Below, piece by piece: positions 6,700 to 14,503 of a stretch of DNA of 18,017 bases. Numbering within the stretch: position 1 is the stretch's first letter; every line of letters starts with the position of its first letter. The position numbers and the translations under genes are program-made. The notes below the pieces were generated by a model, which saw only the letters and a list, made by a program, of their open reading frames with translations, was not told where the DNA came from and ran no database searches. The stretch lies in the NCBI GenBank assembly GCA_003501525.1, contig DNPI01000126.1, positions 1 to 18,017 on the forward strand, given 5' to 3'. Source of the DNA: Planctomycetota bacterium. Lineage in GTDB: Bacteria; Planctomycetota; UBA1135.

Positions 6700-8075
6700 T
6701 GTAGAAGCAAAAAAGCCGACCCGAAAAACAACACAACCGCCGAAAGATCGCTAACCGCCATCATTACTGGGCCAGACACCAAGGCAGGGTCAAGACCAGC
6801 GGCCTCGCTACCCATAGCAATCGAGCTAGAAGCGGTCGCTGCCCATGTCATGGCAAGGAACAAGGCTAGCCCCATTACAAGCCCGAATCCCCAGTCTCCC
6901 GCAAAAATTGCCGCCGCAGGCGTAGCAAGAAGGGCGCAAAAAAATCCAAGCAGGGCACCAACTTGCACCTCGGCCAAAAGAATGGGGATCCGGCGGCCAG
7001 GAGCGATTTGACCCACTGCAAAGCCACGAACAAGAACCGCTGAAGTTTGCATGCCTATGGTGCCAGAAAGAGCCAGCACCATAGGGACGTAAGCAACCAA
7101 GTCCGCCCAAACGGTGCCCCCAAAATTCGACATCTCGACTCCCGACTTCGAAGCAAAAAAATTCATAAGGCGGGACATGAGTAGGCCAGCCGCAACAGTA
7201 ACCACCAGCATTGGGGCCCGATGCATCACCTTACTCAATAGCGGCTCAATTGCATCAGAGTCCGCGCCGGCCCCTGCGAGTAAAAGGGCGTCCTCTGAGC
7301 CCTCCTCCTCGAGGACCTCCAGCGCATCGTCAGCGGTCACAATGCCAACCACGTGGCCGCGAGGGTCGACAATTGGAATGGCCCCAAGGTTGTAATGAAG
7401 AATCCGGTGCGCCACCTCTTCCCGATCCTCATCCACTCGCGCCTGGAGAACATCGGGATTCATGATTTCCTTGATATCTTCGTGAATGCCGGCTTCAAGC
7501 AGCTCGCGCGTAGAAAGCACACCTATAAGGGCCCCGCGGTCGTCAACCACATAAAGCGCATAAATGGTTTCAGCTTCATCTTCATCCCTCTTGATTCGCT
7601 TTAACACGTCGCCTACGTGTTCCCCTGGCTCAATCGCGATGAATTCGGTCGTCATCATCCCACCAGCAGAATCTGCTGGATAACCTGACAGGTGCCGCAA
7701 ATCTGCCGCCTCCTCCGGGTCAACAAAACACATAACCTGCAAGCGGACTTCCTCTGACAAAACCTCTAAAAGGTCAGCCCCGTCATCAGCCGGCATCTTG
7801 CCAAGCAAGCTTCCAAGCTCTTCAGGGTCCATGCCCTCAAGGACTATTTGCTGCAATTGGGGCTCGCCTTCGGCCAAAACCTCAGCGGCCTCCTCCTGTG
7901 ACAGCCCTCTAAAAATACGCTGCGCTTCCTCCTTCTCCATATCAAGCCAAAGAACATCTGCCAAGTCCGCTGGATGGTGACTCTCGGCCGGCTTAAACGG
8001 CTCCCCAGCAGACCCCTCCAGGTGGTCCCTCAGGGCCTGGAGGACCTGTTGCCTTAATTCTCGACGACGCGCCAT
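6696..8075 (-). CDS. mgtE: MgtE-family magnesium transporter
   Basis: Inner-membrane Mg2+ channel/transporter gated by cytoplasmic magnesium-sensing domains. From the chosen ATG at 8075 the protein has 459 residues, a normal length. An acidic helical N domain (about 20-125) is followed by two CBS domains (about 140-262, starting near SGYPADSAGGMMTTEF) and five hydrophobic segments (about 285-459). The pore-helix aspartate is kept in DPALVSGPVMMAVSD (residues about 429-443). The usual GNxGxQ signature reads GTIGMQ (about 338-343), a Thr replacing Asn. AAGGAGA lies about 10 bases upstream of the chosen start. The longer frame to 8162 has no such site and would nearly reach the divergent gene's start codon. 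This is the first gene of the minus-strand run. The short leader is too small for an M-box riboswitch. Confidence 0.93.
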   Translation of the reverse strand: MARRRELRQQVLQALRDHLEGSAGEPFKPAESHHPADLADVLWLDMEKEEAQRIFRGLSQEEAAEVLAEGEPQLQQIVLEGMDPEELGSLLGKMPADDGADLLEVLSEEVRLQVMCFVDPEEAADLRHLSGYPADSAGGMMTTEFIAIEPGEHVGDVLKRIKRDEDEAETIYALYVVDDRGALIGVLSTRELLEAGIHEDIKEIMNPDVLQARVDEDREEVAHRILHYNLGAIPIVDPRGHVVGIVTADDALEVLEEEGSEDALLLAGAGADSDAIEPLLSKVMHRAPMLVVTVAAGLLMSRLMNFFASKSGVEMSNFGGTVWADLVAYVPMVLALSGTIGMQTSAVLVRGFAVGQIAPGRRIPILLAEVQVGALLGFFCALLATPAAAIFAGDWGFGLVMGLALFLAMTWAATASSSIAMGSEAAGLDPALVSGPVMMAVSDLSAVVLFFGSAFLLLQ

Positions 8076-8167
8076 GGCTTGATTTCTCCTTTTCTCATCT
8101 AATAGTAGCGGCGGGCTTCCCGGAAGGCCCGAACCCGTTATCATCGCCACACGTCTTACCACTATTT
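8076..8167. promoter_or_regulatory. Divergent promoter region with an imperfect palindrome
   Basis: This 92-base spacer must hold the promoters for both the mgtE run and the + strand unit. It contains CGGGC (8112-8116) and GCCCG (8127-8131) flanking the 9-base palindrome TTCCCGGAA (8117-8125), with one unpaired G. It could be an operator or the stem of a leader hairpin for mgtE. On the minus strand TACTAT (about 8100-8105) is a weak -10 candidate. I see no convincing -35 element on either strand. Confidence 0.35.
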
Positions 8168-9211
8168 ATGGACCATAACCCAAAGGCTCTCGAAGGCATT
8201 CTGGAATTCTGCGACCAACTGCGCACCCTTACGGAAAAAAGGTCGAGCAAGCATGCCACAGAAAGCAAGACTCTCGAAGAAAGCCGAGCAAAAGAGCTCC
8301 GCACCAAAGCGCTTGAAGATTTGCCCTCTTTTGGATCGAGCAACGGTGTTGAAAATTTAGAGATTCTTGAGCTTCTTGTGCTGGCGCTTCTCTTTCATCG
8401 CCGCACAATTGGGTCAATGGAGTCTTTGCGAGGAGGGGAAATTGTTGGACTAGTTCATAGCGCCGGGCTCCCTCGCACAAAAACGATAGAGGCCCTTGGG
8501 AAAAGCGCGGGCCTGCGCAAGAACCGGTGGATTTCCTCCGGAACCGTTTCAAGCGGGCTCGATCCGCTTGAGCAGGTTTTTGCCGCCACCCCAAAGGGAC
8601 TCGCACTTTTCTTGCCGCCGAATCCATCTGTTGATGAGGCTGAGCCGGAACCCGGGCCCTATGCAAATGAAGAAGCGTTTCTATGGGACCTGTACCGCTG
8701 GCGAAATTTATGCCTCCAGCGCGCAGAAGCCCTATTTGATGCCGCTGGCGAAAACAGTGAACTGTCGAATCGGGGGGCACGAGCAGACAAAGCAGCCCGG
8801 GATGCCTGGCTCCGCTCCAGGAAAAGGCTGGGCCTAACGCCAGGCGCCCGCGAGTTTGCCATCGAGCGATTTCGGCGCAAGTACAGACTCGGCGAAGATG
8901 ACCTTTTGGTAGTTCTCCATCTCCTCTTTAGCGAATTAATCGAAGTCGAGCCCTTCCTCCCGGCCCTCGAATGCCTTCGCGTTGTCACCTCAACTCGTAA
9001 CGAGCTTATCCGGCGTCGACACTCGCTGAGCGAAGGTAGTCGATTGCGGGAATCTGACATCGTCATGGTGCGCAACCATGATTACGGAAAAGACCGCGCC
9101 GTTCTCTTTGGCCTGTCAGACTGGGCAACAGAGCAAATCCTTGCTGGGGTTGATGGGCCCCCGCGCCTGCGTCAGGGAGAATTGGACGAATTCCTCAGCA
9201 GCGAAGGCTGA
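8168..9211 (+). CDS. Uncharacterised protein with two winged-helix-like repeats
   Basis: Soluble protein of 347 residues that I do not recognise as a named family. It appears to contain a duplicated unit. Repeat A (about 69-149) begins LLVLALLFHRR, has GLRKNRWISSGT in the middle and ends PKGLALFL. Repeat B (about 246-326) begins LLVVLHLLF, has RLRESDIVMVRN in the middle and ends SDWATEQIL. The pattern of a hydrophobic helix, a Leu/Arg-rich turn, then a strand and a short helix resembles the winged-helix modules that precede AAA ATPase domains in some environmental bacteria, but there is no P-loop here. A charged, proline-rich linker (about 150-168) and an Arg-rich helix (about 203-243) join the repeats. 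No signal peptide or membrane segment is visible, and there is no clear Shine-Dalgarno. It is first of three co-directional genes; the next start is 2 bases after its stop. DNA binding or scaffolding is only a guess. Confidence 0.6.
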   Translation: MDHNPKALEGILEFCDQLRTLTEKRSSKHATESKTLEESRAKELRTKALEDLPSFGSSNGVENLEILELLVLALLFHRRTIGSMESLRGGEIVGLVHSAGLPRTKTIEALGKSAGLRKNRWISSGTVSSGLDPLEQVFAATPKGLALFLPPNPSVDEAEPEPGPYANEEAFLWDLYRWRNLCLQRAEALFDAAGENSELSNRGARADKAARDAWLRSRKRLGLTPGAREFAIERFRRKYRLGEDDLLVVLHLLFSELIEVEPFLPALECLRVVTSTRNELIRRRHSLSEGSRLRESDIVMVRNHDYGKDRAVLFGLSDWATEQILAGVDGPPRLRQGELDEFLSSEG

Positions 9212-9213
9212 AA

Positions 9214-10431
9214 GTGGACAGGGAACAATTAATACACGACTGGGAAAGAGCTGGGGCAACGCCTCCCCCAAAGCCCCCATCTCCCATTCTGCTCGATGAC
9301 GAAACCCTTCGAGATGGCCTGCAGTGCCCCTCCGTAATAGACCCACCCCTAGAGTCAAAAATTCAGCTCGTCCACCTGATGGACAGCCTAGGCATAGACA
9401 CAGCTGACATTGGCCTGCCAGGTGCCGGGGCCACCGCGCGGGAACATATCCTCGCAATCGCCAGCGAAATGCTGCCCCTTAACATTACGCCAAACGTCGC
9501 TTGTCGGACTCTGGTAAATGACATTGAGCCGGTGGTTGAGATTTCTCAGGCCCTCGGCGCACCAATCGAAGTTTGCGCCTTCATCGGATCCAGCCCTATT
9601 AGGGCATACGCAGAAGATTGGGATCTCGAAAACATGGTTAAAAATGTTCGGGAATCCGTTCGATTTGCCAAGGAAAACAATCTCCCCCTGATGTTCGTGA
9701 CAGAGGATACTGCCCGAGCTCAACCATCTATGCTCGAAGCTCTATATGGTGCGGCCCTGGATGAGGGGGCAGACCGGCTTTGCCTATGCGATACCGTAGG
9801 TAGCGCAACCCCCGAGGGCGTTCGCAACCTTGTCGATTGGATGGTTGAATTCCGCGAGACAAAAGGGTTTTCTTCTGTTGGGTTGGACTGGCACGGGCAT
9901 CGTGATCGAGGACTGGGGCTGGCAAACACGCTCGCCGCGCTTTCCGCCGGGGTAGAGCGCGCTCACGCGTGTGCGCTTGGCGTCGGAGAAAGGGCCGGAA
10001 ACACCGAAATGGACCTTCTGCTGGTTAATCTCAAATTACTCGGCTGGATCGATAGAGATTTAACCCCTCTCAAGGAGTACGTCGAAATTGCTCAAAAAGC
10101 TGTTGGTCGGCCCCTGCGCGATGAGTATCCCGTTTTTGGCCCGGATGCCTTTGAAACGGGAACCGGGGTTCACGCCTCGGCCGTAATTAAGGCGTTCCGC
10201 AAGAAAGACACATGGCTTGCTAATCGTGTTTATTCCGGAGTTCCAGCAGACGATTTTGGCATGGAGCAAAAAATTTCCGTGGGGCCAATGAGTGGTCGCA
10301 GCAATGTCATTTGGTTCTTAGAGAAAAGGGGCGTTGAGCCAACTGAAAAACGCATTGAAGCTGTCCTGGAAAAGGCAAAGTCGTCCGACCGCCTGCTGAC
10401 CGAGCAAGAGGTTTTGGAGGCTGCGGGCTAA
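9214..10431 (+). CDS. DRE-TIM metallolyase: 2-isopropylmalate/homocitrate synthase-like enzyme
   Basis: TIM-barrel enzyme of the HMGL-like family, which condenses acetyl-CoA with 2-oxo acids or cleaves related products. The DRE-type motif DETLRDGLQ (29-37) supplies metal-binding Asp and catalytic Arg. CDTVGSATP (192-200), the metal-binding H227/H229 in WHGHRDRGLG, and GVGERAGN (256-263) follow. A post-barrel segment with ETGTGVHASAV (about 323-333) resembles isopropylmalate and homocitrate synthases. At 405 residues it lacks the C-terminal leucine-sensing domain of full-length LeuA, so feedback inhibition of that type is not expected. HGHRD replaces the usual HCHND or HGHND, so the exact substrate is unclear; citramalate, homocitrate or isopropylmalate are all possible. 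The GTG start has GAAGG about 7 bases upstream. No other leucine-pathway genes are nearby. Confidence 0.82.
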   Translation: MDREQLIHDWERAGATPPPKPPSPILLDDETLRDGLQCPSVIDPPLESKIQLVHLMDSLGIDTADIGLPGAGATAREHILAIASEMLPLNITPNVACRTLVNDIEPVVEISQALGAPIEVCAFIGSSPIRAYAEDWDLENMVKNVRESVRFAKENNLPLMFVTEDTARAQPSMLEALYGAALDEGADRLCLCDTVGSATPEGVRNLVDWMVEFRETKGFSSVGLDWHGHRDRGLGLANTLAALSAGVERAHACALGVGERAGNTEMDLLLVNLKLLGWIDRDLTPLKEYVEIAQKAVGRPLRDEYPVFGPDAFETGTGVHASAVIKAFRKKDTWLANRVYSGVPADDFGMEQKISVGPMSGRSNVIWFLEKRGVEPTEKRIEAVLEKAKSSDRLLTEQEVLEAAG

Positions 10432-11820
10432 ATGCTCCTGGGGGTCTCCGCTTTAGCCCTTGCCCTTGTCCCGCAGAGCAACCAAGGAGAAGCCCGCCCG
10501 CCAAACATCATAATTTTTTTGGCCGATGATTTGGGGTGGGCAGATGTTTCGGTCCACAATCCCCAGGCCAAAACGCCAACCTTTGAGCGCTTCACGCGGG
10601 AAGGCGCAGAGCTAACACAGTGCTATGCCTTTCCCCTTTGCACGCCCTCTCGGGCAGCCTTGCTTACGGGCCGATCACCCGCGGGTTTTGGGATGGGTTT
10701 TCGGCCTATCCGCCCCTGGGACCCAAGTGGCCTACCGGCGGGAATACCCACCCTGGCTGATCGCCTCCAGGGCCAGGGGTATAAAACAAGCCTAGTCGGC
10801 AAGTGGCACTTAGGCCATGGCACCCCGATGGCCCACCCCAATGCCCGAGGCTTTGACCACTTTATGGGCTTCCTCACTGGCAGCATCGATCACATCACCC
10901 ATTACAGCCGGGATGGCGGCTATGACTGGCAGCGTAATGGGAACAGTCTTACTCAGAGTGGACACTCCTCCTCTCTCATCGCACAAGAGGCTGTTGCGTG
11001 GATTAATACCCTTAGCCCAGAGCAACCCTTTTTCCTCGTTGTTTCCTTTCACGCGCCACATCGACCGCTTCAAGCGTCAACCGAAACCATTCAAGGCTAC
11101 AAAAACATCAACGACCCACAGAGGCAAACTTTTCTCGCCATGGTGGAAGAACTGGATACAGCTGTCGGAAAAATCATTGACGCCGCGGATAAAGCAGAGA
11201 AATGGGACCCCTCTCTCGCTCTCTACCTCTCTGACAACGGAGCGGCAAGAGGGTGGGGCGGAGACAACGGGATCCTGAGAGGCGGAAAAGCTTCAACCTT
11301 TGAAGGCGGAATTCGCGTTCCAGCCGCAATCAGGTGGCCCGAAGCAATTCCACCCGGCTCGCGCTTTAGCGCCCCGGTTTCGCTGATGGACATCTCCGCC
11401 ACCTTGCTGGCCGCCGGTGGCGCCAAACCCGACCCAGAGGCTGACGGAAAAGATCTTCGAGCTCATTGGGAGGGGAGGGAGCCTCCCCCGAAAGACCCCC
11501 TAGTGTTTACCGCCTGCAGCCCTGGATCTTTAAATTATGCCCTTATCCAATGGCCCTGGAAGCTGGTGCGCAGATCCCTGCACAAAGATGGGAAAACGCG
11601 AAATCTACTTTTCCACCTAGAGCGGGACCCCGGAGAGGAAAGGAATGAGGCTGAGGCGCGCCCTGATTTGTCCCAAAGCCTTTCTTCCGCCCTAGACGCT
11701 TGGCTAAAAGCAAAAAGGGTTACCCCTCTTTGCGCAGACGACAAGCCCCCCGTTGGCTGGAGGCCACCCTCCGACTGGACAGTTCAAAATCTCGCAAAAG
11801 AAAACTCGCTTTTCAAATAA
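10432..11820 (+). CDS. Secreted sulfatase (arylsulfatase A-like)
   Basis: Type I sulfatase that hydrolyses sulfate esters, probably outside the cytoplasm. The maturation motif CTPSRAALLTG (70-80) places formylglycine at C70 with R74 next in the motif. Other active-site elements are D32/D33 (ADDLGW), GKWHLGH (K124, H126), HAPHRP (207-212) and SDNG (D268, N269). The 462-residue length is typical. The N-terminal 21 residues are hydrophobic and resemble a signal peptide, but they lack the usual Lys/Arg before the hydrophobic core. The ATG directly follows the TAA of the upstream gene in the same frame, with GGAGG 11 bases before it. A formylglycine-generating enzyme must be encoded elsewhere. The substrate is unknown; sulfated polysaccharides are a common inference for this family. 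Confidence 0.92.
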   Translation: MLLGVSALALALVPQSNQGEARPPNIIIFLADDLGWADVSVHNPQAKTPTFERFTREGAELTQCYAFPLCTPSRAALLTGRSPAGFGMGFRPIRPWDPSGLPAGIPTLADRLQGQGYKTSLVGKWHLGHGTPMAHPNARGFDHFMGFLTGSIDHITHYSRDGGYDWQRNGNSLTQSGHSSSLIAQEAVAWINTLSPEQPFFLVVSFHAPHRPLQASTETIQGYKNINDPQRQTFLAMVEELDTAVGKIIDAADKAEKWDPSLALYLSDNGAARGWGGDNGILRGGKASTFEGGIRVPAAIRWPEAIPPGSRFSAPVSLMDISATLLAAGGAKPDPEADGKDLRAHWEGREPPPKDPLVFTACSPGSLNYALIQWPWKLVRRSLHKDGKTRNLLFHLERDPGEERNEAEARPDLSQSLSSALDAWLKAKRVTPLCADDKPPVGWRPPSDWTVQNLAKENSLFK

Positions 11821-12643
11821 GACCTACTTTTCTTGAAAAGGCGGCAACCTCTGGGGCCAAAGTATCAAAGCGATGACTATCACGAGAAAGCTCCCAGCAT
11901 GCTGGAATAGTTAAATTGAGGGATTGGGTGGTCGCGGAAAGAGCGGGCCAATCTAGGTCTCCCTCCCCTGGCGCAAGGTGGCAATGGTCACCCCTTACCA
12001 TGTCGTCCAACTGCAGGCTGACGACGTCAGTCGCATATTTTGTCAGAACCTTTTCTGGCTCACCCTCTCCCGTAGCGAGGCAATGCCCAACATCTAGCGC
12101 AAGCGCAACCGGCGGCGAGAACTTTCCGCAAAACTTCTTCCATGACTCCGCTGTATCAATAAAGTGGTCAGGCTCAGGCTCCAGGGCAATTTTCGCCCCA
12201 TAGCGTGTGGCTAAATTGCCAAGGTTTTCGCATGCCTCCGCCAGTCGGCCCGCCGCCCCTTCGGTCGTTTGGCCCTGGGGGACAACGCCCGACCAAAAGC
12301 TAAGGACCTTTGCCCCCAGGAGATCGCACCATTCCACAAGGTGCCGCAGATACTTAAGGCGGATGTCTCGCCCCTCGTCCACCTCAAGAAGATTCGGTCG
12401 GTGCTTGCGCCTAGGATCAAGTGCAAATCGTGCTCCCGACTCCAGCACCACATCCATCCCCAAATCACGACAAAAGGTGCCTATTGCGCGAACGTCTCCG
12501 GGCGTTGAATAGCGCGGGTCCAAATGCCCCACATCTGGGGTAATGGCAACGGCAGAGTATCCGTAATCCGCCAACATCGAAATCCCCTCTTTAAGCCCGT
12601 GAGAGGAAAAACCATTCGAGTTATAACCCAGCTTGAGGACCAC
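11813..12643 (-). CDS. Sugar-phosphate isomerase/epimerase-like TIM barrel protein
   Basis: Xylose-isomerase-like / AP endonuclease 2 superfamily protein of 276 residues, expected to be cytoplasmic. The probable metal site is intact: E155 in ALEPEPDHF, D184 and H187 in LDVGH, H220/H222 before APGEGDLDW (224-232), and E251 in CWELSRDSH. These landmarks fit a hydroxy-sugar or hydroxy-acid isomerase or epimerase, but the family covers many substrates and I cannot choose one. It starts with GTG, with a GGGGG-containing site about 8 bases upstream and only 2 bases after the stop of the preceding gene. It is last of the minus-strand run. Its 3' end overlaps the end of the convergent sulfatase gene by 8 bases. 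Confidence 0.82.
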   Translation of the reverse strand: MVLKLGYNSNGFSSHGLKEGISMLADYGYSAVAITPDVGHLDPRYSTPGDVRAIGTFCRDLGMDVVLESGARFALDPRRKHRPNLLEVDEGRDIRLKYLRHLVEWCDLLGAKVLSFWSGVVPQGQTTEGAAGRLAEACENLGNLATRYGAKIALEPEPDHFIDTAESWKKFCGKFSPPVALALDVGHCLATGEGEPEKVLTKYATDVVSLQLDDMVRGDHCHLAPGEGDLDWPALSATTQSLNLTIPACWELSRDSHRFDTLAPEVAAFSRKVGLI

Positions 12644-12645
12644 TA

Positions 12646-13122
12646 TTAAGGACCCCCTTTTGACCGAGTATCTGCTAGAGCCCGAGAGAAACGAGATTTT
12701 GCCCGGCGAATCTCAGCCCCAGCGCCCGAACTGGTTCCGAAGTCAGCCTCAAGGTCGTCGAACAACTCTAAAGCCTTGCCGAGCTGCTCCTGGGCGAGTT
12801 TGGTCTCAGAGCGAAAATAGAAGGGGTCACCGCCCTCCCGGTCCTGCCACGCCCAAAGCTTCTTGAGCCGCACCTGGGCCGCCTCGCCCAACTCCCAGGC
12901 AGCGTCCCACCTCGGGTCCTTTTCCCAAGAACTGCGGAAATCTTGCGGTGTCGGTGCGGCCAGTGGTTCGGTATCGGCCAGCCCTAGCGGCACAGCGCTA
13001 GCTGGCTCCGGCAAGGGCGGTGCCGTGCTCTGAGAGGAAAGGCGCGCAATGGCCCAAAAAGTCAAAACACAAAGAGCGGCAACGCTGCCAGCAATTGACC
13101 CGGAATCTGGATGAACTGTCAT
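12646..13122 (-). CDS. Uncharacterised membrane-anchored protein
   Basis: From the ATG at 13122 this is a 158-residue protein I do not recognise. One hydrophobic segment near the N-terminus (about 8-25, SIAGSVAALCVLTFWAIA) suggests a signal anchor. It is followed by a proline/alanine-rich linker and a charged, probably helical C-terminal region with many Lys, Glu and Arg (for example SETKLAQEQLGKALELFDDL). The frame stays open to 13236, but that part overlaps the end of rsmB. The ATG at 13122 lies 10 bases after the rsmB stop and fits the spacing in this run. Neighbours on both sides are unrelated in function. It may face the periplasm; nothing more can be said. Confidence 0.6.
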   Translation of the reverse strand: MTVHPDSGSIAGSVAALCVLTFWAIARLSSQSTAPPLPEPASAVPLGLADTEPLAAPTPQDFRSSWEKDPRWDAAWELGEAAQVRLKKLWAWQDREGGDPFYFRSETKLAQEQLGKALELFDDLEADFGTSSGAGAEIRRAKSRFSRALADTRSKGGP

Positions 13123-13132
13123 GGAAAAATCA

Positions 13133-14503
13133 CTACTCCCTTGCTTCGCGAACCTGAGCCGCTGGAGCAAGAAGTGAAGCGTATCCGCCGCTCCTCGAGT
13201 TGTCGGGCTCAAAGCGCGCCTGTGACACAATTTCAAGGTTCCCCTTTCGAGCTAATCGCTCTACCATTTCTTCATTCTCTTCCGGCTCCAAGGAACAGGT
13301 TGACCAAAGGATTCTGGTTCCAGGCCCCTGAACCAAAGGAAGCGCTTGCTTGCGAATCAAGTTCTGGATTGTGCATGCATCGTGAACTGATTTCTTGTGT
13401 AAGCGGTGCCTGGCCTCAAGCCGCCTGTCAAGAACGCCCGTATTCGTGCATGGCACATCCATAAGCACCAAATCCCATGGCCCCCTGGGAATGTTGGAAT
13501 ATCTCGAATCGAGAACGCAAGTCGCAATCTTGTGCCCCAGTCGCTTGGCATCGTCTTCCAGGCTAGCGAGGCGGCTGGCAGAAATGTCGCAAGACACCAC
13601 CTCCGCCTCTCCTCCTGCAAGCTCGAAGGCCGCAAAACTTTTCCCTCCAGGAGCAGCGCAAAGGTCTAGCATCCGCTCTCCGGGGGCCAACAAGCCCTGC
13701 GCCGTCGCCTCAAGGGCTGAAATGTCTTGGACCGACCAAGCTCCATCGGAAAATCCCGGGAGATTCGCAATGGGACCCCTGTTGCCTGTTACAACGAGCG
13801 AAAGCTCATGACTTCCCTCCTGCGCTTCAAGGCCCACCGCCTCAAGGGTTCGGCGAATACTCGTCCGGTCCGATCTCAACGGATTAACTCGGAGCCAAAG
13901 CGGTGACTTCTTGTTAAGAGCTTGCATCCGCCCGACGGAGACCGCCTCCCCAACATCCCGGAACCACTTTCGTGCGAGCCAATCCGGAAAGCCGTGCAAT
14001 CTGGCATTGTGGGTCACAGCATCAGCCTCAGCATCTGGAAAAATACGGCGATCAAAAACCCAAGAGCGAGATTCCCCCTCAAGGGAAAAACCGGCCTCTC
14101 GGGCTTCGCCAGCCCTGAAGAGAGAGCTTCCCCTTTGTGCGGATCGCAAAACGCCATTCGCAAAACCAGATTTACCTCGAATAAGCGAACGCGCAGCCCC
14201 AAGCGTTTCGTTCACGGCTGCGTGGTCTGGCACCGAATCCAAGTAAAAAAGTTGATATAGCCCAAGGCGAAGGGTCCAGCAAAGGGCTGGATCTCGAATG
14301 CGCTTTTTGGCATACGCCTGCGCAACTTGGTCCAGAGTTATTCCATGCCGAAGGACCCCCAAAAGCATCTGGCGAGCCAGCGACCGGTCTGCACCTTCAA
14401 GCCCAAACTTATCGGCGGCAACGGGAAACCTCCGCGAAGGAGGGAGGCCTTCCCCCAAGAGAAGCTCCAAAACTAGCCGGCGGGGGCAAGCTTTTAATGT
14501 CAT
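13133..14503 (-). CDS. rsmB: 16S rRNA (cytosine-967-C5)-methyltransferase
   Basis: SAM-dependent RNA m5C methyltransferase of the RsmB/Sun type. From the ATG at 14503 it has 456 residues. The N-terminal NusB-like RNA-binding domain (about 1-130) includes DRSLARQMLLGVLRHG and DSVPDHAAVNETLGAAR. The Rossmann methyltransferase domain has LDLCAAPGGKS (279-289) for SAM binding, MDVPCTNTG with the releasing Cys352, and STCSLEPEENE with the attacking Cys403. The frame extends to 14614, but that extension is inside fmt and carries no family sequence. The chosen ATG overlaps the fmt stop as ATGA. The fmt-rsmB order is common in bacteria and supports the assignment. Confidence 0.94.
   Translation of the reverse strand: MTLKACPRRLVLELLLGEGLPPSRRFPVAADKFGLEGADRSLARQMLLGVLRHGITLDQVAQAYAKKRIRDPALCWTLRLGLYQLFYLDSVPDHAAVNETLGAARSLIRGKSGFANGVLRSAQRGSSLFRAGEAREAGFSLEGESRSWVFDRRIFPDAEADAVTHNARLHGFPDWLARKWFRDVGEAVSVGRMQALNKKSPLWLRVNPLRSDRTSIRRTLEAVGLEAQEGSHELSLVVTGNRGPIANLPGFSDGAWSVQDISALEATAQGLLAPGERMLDLCAAPGGKSFAAFELAGGEAEVVSCDISASRLASLEDDAKRLGHKIATCVLDSRYSNIPRGPWDLVLMDVPCTNTGVLDRRLEARHRLHKKSVHDACTIQNLIRKQALPLVQGPGTRILWSTCSLEPEENEEMVERLARKGNLEIVSQARFEPDNSRSGGYASLLAPAAQVREARE

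Noticed and set aside
5929..6754. Long + strand open frames (152 and 159 codons) opposite lepB
   Set aside because: The encoded sequences are low-complexity, rich in Lys, Pro, Arg and Ser, and antisense to a gene with clear catalytic motifs; they are shadows.
8076..8162. M-box magnesium riboswitch upstream of mgtE
   Set aside because: The spacer is only 92 bases and holds two promoters; an M-box needs more room and its conserved loops are not visible.
13123..13236. 38-residue N-terminal extension of the membrane-anchored orphan
   Set aside because: It overlaps the rsmB 3' end; starting at 13122 puts the hydrophobic anchor at the N-terminus.
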